Positions 25,129 to 33,613 of a stretch of DNA of 64,000 nt are shown piece after piece. Every line of letters begins with the position of its first letter. Position 1 is the first letter of the stretch. The DNA is taken from positions 248,001 through 312,000 of the forward strand of contig CAWJBC010000017.1 in the NCBI GenBank assembly GCA_963840975.1, given 5' to 3'. A program made the translations under genes and the position numbers. The DNA is from JAADJA01 sp963840975 (GTDB lineage: Bacteria > Bacteroidota > Bacteroidia > Bacteroidales > JAADJA01). Under the pieces are notes generated by a model. The model was not told the origin of the DNA. It searched no databases and saw only the letters and a program-made list of their open reading frames with translations.

Positions 25129-26253
25129 TCAGGTTAGAAATCTCAAATAACTTTCGAAAGTAATGACTTGTGTTTCACTTTCAGGATAAGCATTTAAAAA
25201 TGTTTTTGGAAACCGGATTTTTTTCTCGGGACTAAGTTTGAACTCATAAGCGTGCAAATTACCACCAAATTCCTCAAGGTAATCAATTTCCTGTTGTTGC
25301 ATTGTCCTCCAAAAATATTTGTTTCTAAACAACAAATTATAATTGAGATATTTGATTCTTTCGGCGACCAAAAAATTTTCCCACAATGCGCCTTTATCTG
25401 TCCTTAAACTAAAGGCGCTAAAATTTGAAATAATAGCGTTTCTTACTCCATTGTCATAAAAATATATTTTTCTGTTCTTTTTTATTTCATTCCTGATATT
25501 CCGGCTAAATGAAGGCAATCTGAAAATGACATAAGTCTTTTCAAGTAAATTAATATATCGGTCAATAGTCATCCGGTCAACCTGCAACAATTGCGAAAGT
25601 TCGTTCAACGAAACCTCGGAACTTATCTGCAAAGCAAGGGCTTCAAGTAGTTTTTCAATTAATACCGGTTTTCTGACATCTTTAAATGAGTAAATATCAT
25701 TAAATAAATAGCTGTTCACGAGGTTGTTAAGAATTATTTTTTCTTTACCGGGATTGTTTATTACATCCGGATACATTCCAAATATCAGCCGGGTTTCAAG
25801 CAATCTTTTTTCATTTTGGTTACCAGAGTGGTCTATCATTTCAGATGTGGAAAATGGAAGTAAGAGAAATTCAAATTTTCTTCCTGTCAGTGGTTCGTTG
25901 ATTTCATTTGACAATTCGAATGCCGATGAACCTGTTGCGATTAATTGAACTTCTTTTATTTGATCTGTAATTAGTTTTAGTGTAATGCCAATGTTTTTAA
26001 CACGCTGAGCTTCATCTATTAATACGATTTGGTTCTCTCCAATCCTTTGTTTCAATCCGGTTGATGTAATATCTGTCAATTCTTTTCTTACATCCGGTTC
26101 ATCACAATTCAAATACAGGCATTTTTTGTTGCTGTTTTCTGAAATCATATCAATTAAGGTAGTTTTACCGACTTGTCGTGGTCCGTAAATTATTACTGCC
26201 TTTTTTTGAAATAAATAGCTTTCTATATGCTTTTGAAGATGACGCCTGATCAT
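25129..26253 (-). CDS. AAA ATPase with DUF4143 domain
   Basis: A 374-residue ATPase. The N-terminal domain has Walker A GPRQVGKTT and Walker B-like VLIDEAQR. The C-terminal half is DUF4143, with YINLLEKTYVIFRLPSF, then KIYFYDNGVRNAI and the restriction-endonuclease-like end (EIDYLEEFGGNLHAYEFK). The start at 26253 (MIRRHLQKHIE) is chosen since these proteins open that way; a further eight codons upstream look non-conserved. The family is very common in Bacteroidota and Archaea with no settled role. A promoter and a long imperfect inverted repeat lie upstream, hinting at self-control. Confidence 0.85.
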   Translation of the reverse strand: MIRRHLQKHIESYLFQKKAVIIYGPRQVGKTTLIDMISENSNKKCLYLNCDEPDVRKELTDITSTGLKQRIGENQIVLIDEAQRVKNIGITLKLITDQIKEVQLIATGSSAFELSNEINEPLTGRKFEFLLLPFSTSEMIDHSGNQNEKRLLETRLIFGMYPDVINNPGKEKIILNNLVNSYLFNDIYSFKDVRKPVLIEKLLEALALQISSEVSLNELSQLLQVDRMTIDRYINLLEKTYVIFRLPSFSRNIRNEIKKNRKIYFYDNGVRNAIISNFSAFSLRTDKGALWENFLVAERIKYLNYNLLFRNKYFWRTMQQQEIDYLEEFGGNLHAYEFKLSPEKKIRFPKTFLNAYPESETQVITFESYLRFLT

Positions 26254-26274
26254 AACTTTAAAATGATATGAAGG

Positions 26275-26308
26275 CAAAAATATAAAATATTGAGAGTATA
26301 TACCACAA
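26275..26308 (-). promoter_or_regulatory. Promoter of the AAA/DUF4143 gene, inside an inverted repeat
   Basis: On the minus strand TTG (26306-26308), 23 bp, then TATTTTTG (26275-26282). The -33 part lies in an imperfect inverted repeat spanning 26290-26340 (TTGAG ... CTCAA ends and ACAAA/TTTGT inside). Confidence 0.45.
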
Positions 26309-26340
26309 ATTATTATAATATTTTGTGTTTATATCCTCAA

Positions 26341-26639
26341 AATCGTAAAATTATTTTTTTTACGAATTGGTTATGAAGGAGATTATGATCCGTGAATATC
26401 AATTTTCACACCTTAATAATCCTTTTGTGCGACTCTTTATAAACCAGTGGCTTATTAAGTATTTCTGGACGATTCATTGTAAATAATAAATTGTAACTAA
26501 TCAGTTGTTTAAGCAGTTGATTTTAAATTTTTTATTGATTAATGGTTTCACGCAAAGAACGCAAAACCTTTACACAAAGAACGGTAAGAAATTAAGGTTA
26601 ACTTATTTGCGATCTGAGCGAACTTTGCGAGAAATTAAT
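26341..26639. other. Non-coding stretch with A/T hairpin and cgcaaag-type repeat sequence
   Basis: No gene is supported. CGTAAAA faces TTTTACG at 26345-26366. From about 26540 to 26635 the text (tcacgcaaagaacgcaaaa, cacaaagaacg, cgaactttgcgag) is of the dispersed intergenic kind common in such genomes. A related stretch lies at 4530-4580. Confidence 0.4.
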
Positions 26640-27134
26640 TTAATCGTAAAGTTTCAAATACTCATACCCATTCCCTGTCCATTTCATGAACCTTTCGAAA
26701 TCAGCAAAAGAAATAACCAGTGAAGCTGTATTAATGCTTGGATGAAAGCTGATCTTATCAGACTTTTTAAGATTTTCATCAAAGAAAATATATACATGGT
26801 TGGCTTTGTCATTGATCAATCCAAATGGCGTAACTGAACCGGGGGTAAGTGCAAGATGTTTCATCAGCCGTTCAGAAGAGGCAAAAGTGAGCTTACCCTG
26901 TTTGAGTCTTTTTTCAAGGTCATGGATGTCAAGTGCCTGCTTATGTTCGAGGATAACCAGATAATGCCGGTTGCCTTTGTGATTTCTTAAAAAAATATTC
27001 TTGCAATGGGTAGCTTCAAGGTCTTCCCAATATTTAACGGCTTCTTCAATGGTCGGAGCGGGAGGGTGTTCGAAGTATTCAAATTCAATATTGAGTTCCT
27101 TTAAAACCTGGTATAATTCGGGTTGTCCGTTCAT
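26640..27134 (-). CDS. Prolyl-tRNA editing protein, YbaK/ProX domain
   Basis: A 164-residue stand-alone editing domain related to the INS domain of prolyl-tRNA synthetase. It hydrolyses mischarged tRNA-Pro (typically Ala- or Cys-tRNA-Pro). Motifs seen: YFEHPPAPTIEEA near the start, CKNIFLRNHKG (with the key Lys), and a C-terminal segment LTPGSVTPFGLINDK that is the most conserved part of the family. ATG 27134 is taken because the preceding codon is only a TTG. It is a single gene on the minus strand. Confidence 0.9.
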   Translation of the reverse strand: MNGQPELYQVLKELNIEFEYFEHPPAPTIEEAVKYWEDLEATHCKNIFLRNHKGNRHYLVILEHKQALDIHDLEKRLKQGKLTFASSERLMKHLALTPGSVTPFGLINDKANHVYIFFDENLKKSDKISFHPSINTASLVISFADFERFMKWTGNGYEYLKLYD

Positions 27135-27161
27135 CAAAAATAAAAATTTGTTTTCAAAAAT

Positions 27162-27187
27162 AAAAAAATCCTGCCAAAGACAGGACT
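27162..27187 (-). terminator. Terminator of the amt gene
   Basis: On the minus strand AGTCCTG and CAGGATT pair (one G-T pair) around a seven-base loop and are followed by seven T. It lies 30 bp past the amt stop. Confidence 0.8.
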
Positions 27188-27216
27188 TTTACTAAACTTA
27201 ATTATTGCTTAATGAA

Positions 27217-28428
27217 CTACAAAGCACCCTCATCATAAGCTTTTTCTCCATGCAGTGAGTCATCAAGACCAAGATCCTCTTCAACTTCTGAGACTTTCAC
27301 AGGGGTAACAACATTAATAATGATAAGCATCAAATACGTAAACAGAAAGGCATACGCAGCAGCCATCGAAACAGCAATTACTTCTTTCATAAAGAAACCC
27401 ACATCACCTTCAATCAACCCACTTTGTCCGCCAATAGCTTGCACTGCAAATACACCCAATAATATTGTTCCCAGGGTTCCTCCGACTCCGTGAACGCCCC
27501 AAACATCAAGAGCATCATCCCATCCAAGTTTATTTTTGAATTGAACAGCAATATAACAAATTGCACCCGCTGAAATACCTATTAAAATGGCTGCCCAAAG
27601 TGGCACAAATCCTGCGGCAGGAGTAATTGTAGCCAACCCTGCCACAGCACCTGTCAGCAACCCAACAAATTTGGGTTTTCTGGACCTTGACCATTCAATT
27701 GCCAACCAGGTGATAGCCGCAAATGATGCAGCTACATCAGTGTTTAGAAAAGCCAGGGTTGTGATGGCATCAACATCAAGCTCACTGCCAGCATTAAAAC
27801 CATACCAACCGAACCAAAGTAAACCAGTACCAATAGCCACAAGCGGTATGCTGTTGGGCGGAGATGCGAGATCACGCCTTTTGCCCACGTAGAAAACCGA
27901 AGCAAGAGCTGCAAAGCCTGCTGTTGCATGAACAACGATACCCCCTGCAAAATCTTTAACCCCCCATTCAGCAAGAAATCCTCCGCCCCAAACCATGTGG
28001 ACGAAAGGATAATAAACGAACAATTGCCAAAGCACCAAGAAAATGAGATAAGCCTTAAAAGTAACCCTGTTGACAAAAGCACCGGTGATCAGAGCCGGTG
28101 TAATAATAGCAAACATCATTTGATACGATACAAAAATATACATGGGAAATTTCCCATTGTCAAATGGTGCATCGAAAGGAATTCCTTTCAAAAATGCCAT
28201 GCTAAGGTCACCAATAATGCCACCCTCTCCACCACTAAAACAAAGTGAGAAGCCAACAGCTACCCACATAATTGTTGTTAAACCTAAAGAAACAAAAGTT
28301 TGGATCATAATTCCCAAAATGTTTCTTTTTCCTGCCAAACCTCCATAGAAAAAGGCAAGCCCCGGGGTCATTAGCATCACAAGGCTTGTGGCAAGGATCA
28401 TAAATCCAGTTGATCCACTATCAAACAT
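27217..28428 (-). CDS. amt: Ammonium transporter Amt
   Basis: A 403-residue inner-membrane ammonium channel with about eleven membrane segments. The start FMILATSLVMLMTPGLAFFYGGLAGKRN is the family opening. VHMVWGGGFLAEWGVKDFAGG and DVWGVHGVGGTLG carry the pore histidines and the periplasmic Amt signature. Length is normal. The gene follows a TorF-like porin on the same strand. No glnB/glnK is adjacent, which is unusual, since most amt genes are coupled to one. An NarL/NarX-type pair further upstream may regulate it. The Bacteroidota hairpin terminator follows. Confidence 0.95.
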   Translation of the reverse strand: MFDSGSTGFMILATSLVMLMTPGLAFFYGGLAGKRNILGIMIQTFVSLGLTTIMWVAVGFSLCFSGGEGGIIGDLSMAFLKGIPFDAPFDNGKFPMYIFVSYQMMFAIITPALITGAFVNRVTFKAYLIFLVLWQLFVYYPFVHMVWGGGFLAEWGVKDFAGGIVVHATAGFAALASVFYVGKRRDLASPPNSIPLVAIGTGLLWFGWYGFNAGSELDVDAITTLAFLNTDVAASFAAITWLAIEWSRSRKPKFVGLLTGAVAGLATITPAAGFVPLWAAILIGISAGAICYIAVQFKNKLGWDDALDVWGVHGVGGTLGTILLGVFAVQAIGGQSGLIEGDVGFFMKEVIAVSMAAAYAFLFTYLMLIIINVVTPVKVSEVEEDLGLDDSLHGEKAYDEGAL

Positions 28429-28463
28429 AATTTTTATCTCCTATTTTTAAATTATTACTGTGT

Positions 28464-29213
28464 TTACAATGAAATTCCAAATACAAGGAATATATTTTCC
28501 TGTTGGGGATTTACAATTAAGGAAACATTGATTGGCAATTCGAATTTTTCTGTGATCGGAATATCTCTTCCAGCCTTAAGACCGATATTGATGATACCGG
28601 CATAGGGTCCATAATAACCCGACTCTCCTTTATCTCTGTCGGGGTTTGTAGGTGTCCCTCCAATGAATACATCAAGGCTTGTTTTGCCAACATTCAATGC
28701 ATAACCAAGCTCTATGTATGTTGAATATTGCAATTTACCATCGTATGTTCTGGCATCAGCTCCTGCAAAATTTGTAGCAATCAGTACACTTAATGGGACT
28801 TTTTCGGTGCCATTGAAGCTAATTCCACCTTCAAATACATGGCCTGTACTGTCATTTTCATAATTTAAATAATCATTATTCGCAATCCGGCTGTCCGGAA
28901 AAAAATAATCTGTAATCTGAAGTGTTATCAGATCTTTAAAAGTGTAGGAAGCATACAAATCAATCTCTTGAAAATTGGCATCATTGGTTGAAAAAGATCC
29001 CCATGCCCCCAAAGCCAAACCGGCATAACCCATTTCAAGGGAAGGCTGAATTGCAGGTGAATTTCCAAAATCAGTTCCCCGCCAAATATAACGGCTTACA
29101 AGATCAGCCCCCGGATCAAGCGTAAGTTTTGTTTGTCCCTTTAAGGGCTTTAGTGAACCGGCGCAAACAATACAAATGATACTAACAATTGTGAAAAATG
29201 AAACCTGTCTCAT
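28464..29213 (-). CDS. TorF-family putative outer-membrane porin
   Basis: A 249-residue beta-barrel protein with a signal peptide ending at KPLKGQ. The first barrel strands LDPGADLVSRYIWRGTDFG and then PSLEMGYAGLALGAWGS match the TorF/'conserved hypothetical outer membrane' family (W-R-G motif). Later strands alternate polar and apolar residues, and the chain ends with an aromatic-type FGISL. It lies 35 bp before amt on the same strand, so the pair probably admits a small nitrogen compound across both membranes. That pairing is inference. Confidence 0.75.
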   Translation of the reverse strand: MRQVSFFTIVSIICIVCAGSLKPLKGQTKLTLDPGADLVSRYIWRGTDFGNSPAIQPSLEMGYAGLALGAWGSFSTNDANFQEIDLYASYTFKDLITLQITDYFFPDSRIANNDYLNYENDSTGHVFEGGISFNGTEKVPLSVLIATNFAGADARTYDGKLQYSTYIELGYALNVGKTSLDVFIGGTPTNPDRDKGESGYYGPYAGIINIGLKAGRDIPITEKFELPINVSLIVNPQQENIFLVFGISL

Positions 29214-29350
29214 AGTCTTTTATAACTTTAAAATTTACGAGACAAAGGTTTAAAGATAAATACTGATATTCAATTGGTTAAACCAGTAAAATATATGAGG
29301 GTATTACGTAATCTTGGTTAAGTATTTCACTTAAAAAAAGGAATGATCAA

Positions 29351-30004
29351 CTATATTTCAATTATATGATTTCTGATTGCAAACTTTATAAGTTCTACGG
29401 TTGATGCCAATCCAAGTTTTTGCATGATGTGGTTTTTATGGGATTCAACAGTTCGGTTGCTGATAAATAAAATATTTGCTATTTCTTTATTGCTTTTTCC
29501 TTCTGCAAAAAGTTTCAGGATTTCCAACTCACGTTTTGAAAGAACCGTTTCATCTGATTTATTATCCTCGTTGGTTTTGGCTTTCTTTAGATAACTTTTC
29601 AAAATGATGTTTGAAACCGGTTCACTAAAATAATCTTCTCCTGCCGCAACCTGCCGGATTGCAGTTATCAATTCCATTTTGTTGGTATTTTTTGGGAGGT
29701 ATGCCATGGCTCCCGCTTTTACAGCATTGAAAATAAAATCTTCATTCAAGTGCATGGAGAGAATAATTACTTTGACAGCAGGGTAATCAACCGATAGCTG
29801 GCGGGTTATTTCAATTCCGGAAATGTCGGGGAGACTAATATCAAGTATAACAACATCGGGTCGTTCCAATTTTAGTAGGGCAAAAAACTCCTTGGCTGAG
29901 GCAGCTTCGTTTATCACTTTAATCTCCCCGGTATTGATCAGAGCTTTAATTCCATCCCTTACAATCGAATGATCATCTACCAGTATTACTTTAATTTGGT
30001 CCAT
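29351..30004 (-). CDS. NarL/LuxR-family response regulator
   Basis: A 217-residue response regulator. The receiver domain has VDDHS at 9-13, the phospho-acceptor D55 in VILDISLPD, then a Lys in AYLPKNTNK. The C-terminal LuxR-type helix-turn-helix (about 150-215) has LSKRELEILKLFAEGKSNKEIA and RTVESHKNHI. The first codons overlap the end of the histidine kinase gene by 14 bp, so the two are a cognate pair. A dyad lies before the downstream porin gene (29318-29334), a possible target. Confidence 0.92.
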   Translation of the reverse strand: MDQIKVILVDDHSIVRDGIKALINTGEIKVINEAASAKEFFALLKLERPDVVILDISLPDISGIEITRQLSVDYPAVKVIILSMHLNEDFIFNAVKAGAMAYLPKNTNKMELITAIRQVAAGEDYFSEPVSNIILKSYLKKAKTNEDNKSDETVLSKRELEILKLFAEGKSNKEIANILFISNRTVESHKNHIMQKLGLASTVELIKFAIRNHIIEI

Positions 30005-31775
30005 TTGAAAAAGTTTTAATTGGGATTTTAATAATAATACGGGTCCCTTTACCTATCTGTGATTGAATATCTATGTTACCTTTCAAAAGTCTGACCCGCT
30101 CACGCATATTAGGGATACCATTTCCTGTTACTTTGGTATCTGTCACTGATCCTATGCCCTTGCCATTATCTTCAATATTAACGACAATTTGATCGTTTAT
30201 TCTGGTGAGATTTATTTCTGCTATTGATGCATTTGCATGTTTAACTATATTATTCAATGCCTCCTGCATGATTCTGAATAAATAAATTGATATTCTGCTT
30301 TCCAGGTCAGTGAATTTTCCATTGTAGGAGCACTTAACTTCAATATCTGAATTATCTGAAATTTCCTGGCAAATATTTTTTACTGCCGTTACCAAACCGA
30401 ATTCAATTAAAACCGCCGGCATCAAATCGTTTGAAATTCGTCTGATTTCAGTTATAGTGTGATCAAAAGAAGTTTTTACGTCTTTAAGCGTCTTGTTGAT
30501 CGCGCAAACATCTTTCCCATCAATGCTTTCAAGTTTAAGTTTCAGAGCGATCAGGGATTGACCCAAACCGTCGTGCAGTTCACGTGATAACCTTTGACGC
30601 TCTTGTTCCTGCCCATCAATCATAGCAGTGACCCGTTTATTACGCTCATTCAATAATTCTGTATCTTTTTGTCTGAGGCTTTCTGCCATACTATTAAATG
30701 AATTTGTAAGCTGACCGATTTCATCATGCTTAATTCGCGGAAGTAATACATTAAGGTTACCACCCCGGATATTCGCAGCAGCATCAGTAAGCTTTATAAG
30801 TGGCTGGGTTATTCTCTTGGAAAAGATATATGAAATAATAAAAATAACAACAGCAACAAAAATGGTGAGTAACAAAATATTATTCCGAACATTGTAAATT
30901 GATTTAGTCGCTTCGGCATAATCAATTTCAGCAAGAATTACCCAATCAAGACCGGGTACATAAATTTTGCTATATGAACTAAGTACTTTTATACCCCTGT
31001 AATCTTCTATTACAGATGTACCGGTTAACCCAATAAAAGCATTGTTGACACCCTCAGTTGCCACCAGGCATTGCATGATTGAATTTTTTTTAAAGCGCGA
31101 AGTACTCCTCATAAGCCTGTCTGCACCAACCAAGTAAGACTCACCTGATTGACCTAATCCATCTTTTGGATTTTGTTCAAGCATAATTGCATTAATCGCT
31201 TCTAATGAAAGTTCAAGAACAATAATATTCTTCGTAGAAAAACCTTTGTTTATCAAAGACCCGGAAATAAACATTCGGGGCTGGCTATCCCTTGGGTCGA
31301 GCAGGTAATCATGAATTGCTGTTTGGCTTGCATTTCGTGATTTTTGAAACACTTCATTAACAACCAGCTCACCCTCCAAGTTGAGAGTATTTAATTTTAT
31401 TGAATCCCTACCACGGCATTCACCAAACTCAATCTTACCTGGTTCGCTTTCAATGTATATACCTTTATAGTACCCATTGGTAAACAAATGATTAATAAGA
31501 CTTTGGGGAGAAAAATGATTAAAATTATTTATTCTTTCCGCTCTTTGCCCTTCAACCATATTGGCTATGAGTGAAAATTCACTCAAGCGGTCAGTGAAAA
31601 ATTGCTCAATCTGATTTTTTTTCACAACCCTTACCGAAGTAAGCTGATCGAAAGTTCTGCTGAGAAGTGCATTTTTAGTGGTGTAAAAGGAATAAGTGCT
31701 GACAATGGCAATAGCAGTAATGCCAACAACTACAAAGTATAAAACAATTTTATCGGAAAGTGACTTTATAAACAT
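29991..31775 (-). CDS. Sensor histidine kinase with Cache domain, NarX type
   Basis: A 594-residue membrane kinase; the start MFIKSLSDK at 31775 is preferred to one 11 codons upstream. Order: TM helix 9-30, periplasmic Cache-like sensor domain to about 290, TM helix 299-318, HAMP about 320-372, HisKA_3 with ERQRLSRELHDGLGQ (His near 401), and HATPase_c with NNIVKHANAS, EDNGKGIG and GNGIPNMRERV. The Cache domain would bind a small ligand such as an amino acid or organic acid. It transcribes with the NarL-type regulator. Position near porin and amt suggests a nitrogen-related signal; this is unproven. Confidence 0.9.
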   Translation of the reverse strand: MFIKSLSDKIVLYFVVVGITAIAIVSTYSFYTTKNALLSRTFDQLTSVRVVKKNQIEQFFTDRLSEFSLIANMVEGQRAERINNFNHFSPQSLINHLFTNGYYKGIYIESEPGKIEFGECRGRDSIKLNTLNLEGELVVNEVFQKSRNASQTAIHDYLLDPRDSQPRMFISGSLINKGFSTKNIIVLELSLEAINAIMLEQNPKDGLGQSGESYLVGADRLMRSTSRFKKNSIMQCLVATEGVNNAFIGLTGTSVIEDYRGIKVLSSYSKIYVPGLDWVILAEIDYAEATKSIYNVRNNILLLTIFVAVVIFIISYIFSKRITQPLIKLTDAAANIRGGNLNVLLPRIKHDEIGQLTNSFNSMAESLRQKDTELLNERNKRVTAMIDGQEQERQRLSRELHDGLGQSLIALKLKLESIDGKDVCAINKTLKDVKTSFDHTITEIRRISNDLMPAVLIEFGLVTAVKNICQEISDNSDIEVKCSYNGKFTDLESRISIYLFRIMQEALNNIVKHANASIAEINLTRINDQIVVNIEDNGKGIGSVTDTKVTGNGIPNMRERVRLLKGNIDIQSQIGKGTRIIIKIPIKTFSNGPN

Positions 31776-31906
31776 GAAGATGAAATGCCAAATATATAAA
31801 CATTCCAAAAATGCAAAGAATTATAAAAAAATAAATTATTTGTCAGGTAATTTCCCTTGATTCGTTAATCTTCAGGTTGTCATTTAATTCCGGGATTAAA
31901 CCAATT

Positions 31907-32452
31907 TTAATCCTTATTTACCGAACCCTTTCCTCCTCCCTGACCATGACGATACCTGTGGCGGTATTGTTTTCCATATCCTTTAAAATGTCCTTCGCTC
32001 TCCATCATATCGTTATACATTTTTGACAGTTGTTGCTGCTGTGCCGGGGTGCAAATCTTTTTTAGCTCAATAAAATTCCAAATGGTAAGTAATTTAAGAT
32101 TTGTATGCAATTTACCAATGTCATCGGCAAGGAGGTGCAAAATAGTTGTGTCAGGATTTTCTTCACTTAATTCGGAAAGCATTTCTGATCTTTTTTCGGT
32201 CAGTTGGTCAAGTATTTTTTGCGATCGCTGGTTGTAACCGCTATTAATTTGTTGAAATAAATCTGTTTGGTCAGGATTCAAACCCAATTCACCGGTGATT
32301 ATTTTCCCAGCATCTGGATTTACTGCAGTGGTCGGAGAGGTTGATTTCTCCGAATAAATATGATAAAGAATAGTGGATATGGCAGCAACATTTATAATCA
32401 GGAGAAAGAAAACCAGCACGAATGAAAATTGTTTTTTTAGAAAGTAGTTCAT
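31907..32452 (-). CDS. Periplasmic heavy-metal-sensor (CnrX/Spy-like) protein
   Basis: A 181-residue protein with one N-terminal membrane helix (about 8-33) and a helical periplasmic part. The segment GELGLNPDQTDLFQQINSGYNQ and two long helices, ending near CTPAQQQQLSKMYNDMM, follow the Metal_resist/Spy-CpxP pattern. The C-terminus is rich in His, Arg and Gly (HFKGYGKQYRHRYRHGQGGG), a possible metal-binding tail. It overlaps the anti-sigma gene by four bases and closes the sigma operon. This matches the sigma/anti-sigma/periplasmic sensor layout of CnrYXH. Metal binding is inferred. Confidence 0.7.
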   Translation of the reverse strand: MNYFLKKQFSFVLVFFLLIINVAAISTILYHIYSEKSTSPTTAVNPDAGKIITGELGLNPDQTDLFQQINSGYNQRSQKILDQLTEKRSEMLSELSEENPDTTILHLLADDIGKLHTNLKLLTIWNFIELKKICTPAQQQQLSKMYNDMMESEGHFKGYGKQYRHRYRHGQGGGKGSVNKD

Positions 32453-32925
32453 GGTTTCTTATTATTTTCAGTTAATAAAATGGTTTCAATATTTTCCATT
32501 TCGAATTCATTCAAATAAAAGTCATCTGCCAACACCTGAAGTTCATTCGCGCGGGAATCATCAATGGAGACTTTGTTGTTTTGAGTATAGCTACCTCCTA
32601 AAGTAATTCCGGTATAAATTGCTATTGCAACCAGGAAAACTGCCAGCACAGGTTTTAAAACTCTTACTAATTGAAGAGGGGTAGTATTCATTTCATTGCG
32701 GGTATTGGACTTTATTCGCTCCATCACTTTCATTGCAAAGTAGGGATTGGTCTCTTTTATTTTTTCATTTTCAATTATTGCCAATACTGATTTCATTTTC
32801 TGAAAGTAAGCATCACAATTGCTGCATTCTTTCAAATGGCTTTGGACTTGCAAATCCATTCCTTGTTCAAGGCTCCCCTCAACAAAAAAAATCAGGTTAT
32901 CTTTAATTTCATTGCATTTCATCAT
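32449..32925 (-). CDS. Anti-sigma factor with zinc finger
   Basis: A 158-residue membrane protein with an N-terminal ZAS motif H30-x3-C34-x2-C37 (HLKECSNC), which in this family binds zinc and clamps the ECF sigma factor. A single membrane helix covers about residues 87-110 (VLKPVLAVFLVAIAIYTGI). The short C-terminal part reaches the periplasm. It starts 9 bp after the sigma gene and overlaps the sensor-like gene downstream. So it is the cognate regulator of the sigma factor at 32935-33513. Confidence 0.85.
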   Translation of the reverse strand: MMKCNEIKDNLIFFVEGSLEQGMDLQVQSHLKECSNCDAYFQKMKSVLAIIENEKIKETNPYFAMKVMERIKSNTRNEMNTTPLQLVRVLKPVLAVFLVAIAIYTGITLGGSYTQNNKVSIDDSRANELQVLADDFYLNEFEMENIETILLTENNKKP

Positions 32926-32934
32926 AAAATCCTT

Positions 32935-33513
32935 TCATCTGTTTCTGTAATGGTTCATTAATTTTTGCTGAAGGTTAATTTTTGCCCTGTGGATCAGGGA
33001 TTCTACTGATGACAGCGATACTCCCATGATTTCAGAAATTTCGGAATACGGCAATTCTTCATATTTATTCAGCGTAAAGGCAATTCGCTGATTTTCAGTT
33101 AGTCCGTTAATCGCTTTATGCAGCAGCGCTGCTTCTTCTTTCATTTCTAATTCAGTACCCGGATGATGCTTTTCGCTGGGTTGAATTTGATTTGTCGGGT
33201 TCATGCCCAGCATATCTTCAAAAGATTGAATCCATTGTCTCCGCTTTTTACTTCGCAGGAAATTAAGTGATTTATTCACGGCTATTCGGTAAAGCCAGGT
33301 TGAAAGTTTAGCCTCTTTTCTAAATTTAGAGAGTGAGGCATAGACTTCTATAAAAACTTCCTGAGCAATATCCTCAGCGTCCTGTTTGTTATGTAAAAAA
33401 CCAATGCAAGTATTGATTACCATTGTCTGATTCTTCTCTACAAGTTCTTTGAAAGCGAGCTGGTCACCTTTCAATATTTTATCTATCAGAATCTTATCAG
33501 GCTGAGGCTCCAT
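32935..33513 (-). CDS. ECF-type RNA polymerase sigma factor
   Basis: A 192-residue sigma-70 family factor of the extracytoplasmic kind. Region 2 is seen in FKELVEKNQTMVINTC, then QDAEDIAQEVFIEVY and STWLYRIAVNKSLNFLR. Region 4 has LTENQRIAFTLNKYEELPYSEISEIMGVSLSSVESLIHRAK. Regions 1.1 and 3 are absent, as usual for ECF factors. It heads a three-gene unit with an anti-sigma factor and a periplasmic sensor-like protein. The small EF-hand protein gene upstream on the same strand may be in the regulon. Confidence 0.93.
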   Translation of the reverse strand: MEPQPDKILIDKILKGDQLAFKELVEKNQTMVINTCIGFLHNKQDAEDIAQEVFIEVYASLSKFRKEAKLSTWLYRIAVNKSLNFLRSKKRRQWIQSFEDMLGMNPTNQIQPSEKHHPGTELEMKEEAALLHKAINGLTENQRIAFTLNKYEELPYSEISEIMGVSLSSVESLIHRAKINLQQKLMNHYRNR

Positions 33514-33613
33514 TAACCTTTATTTCTTACAAATATCGTTATAAATTTTTCTTCTGAATTGTTCCTGCCAACAAAGGTTTATGGTTTACCTGAATGACCA
33601 ATAAAGATTTAAA

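Noticed and set aside
29310..29340. Dyad after the response regulator as a terminator
   Set aside because: On the minus strand the T-run precedes the stem instead of following it, so it does not work as an intrinsic terminator; kept as a possible operator.
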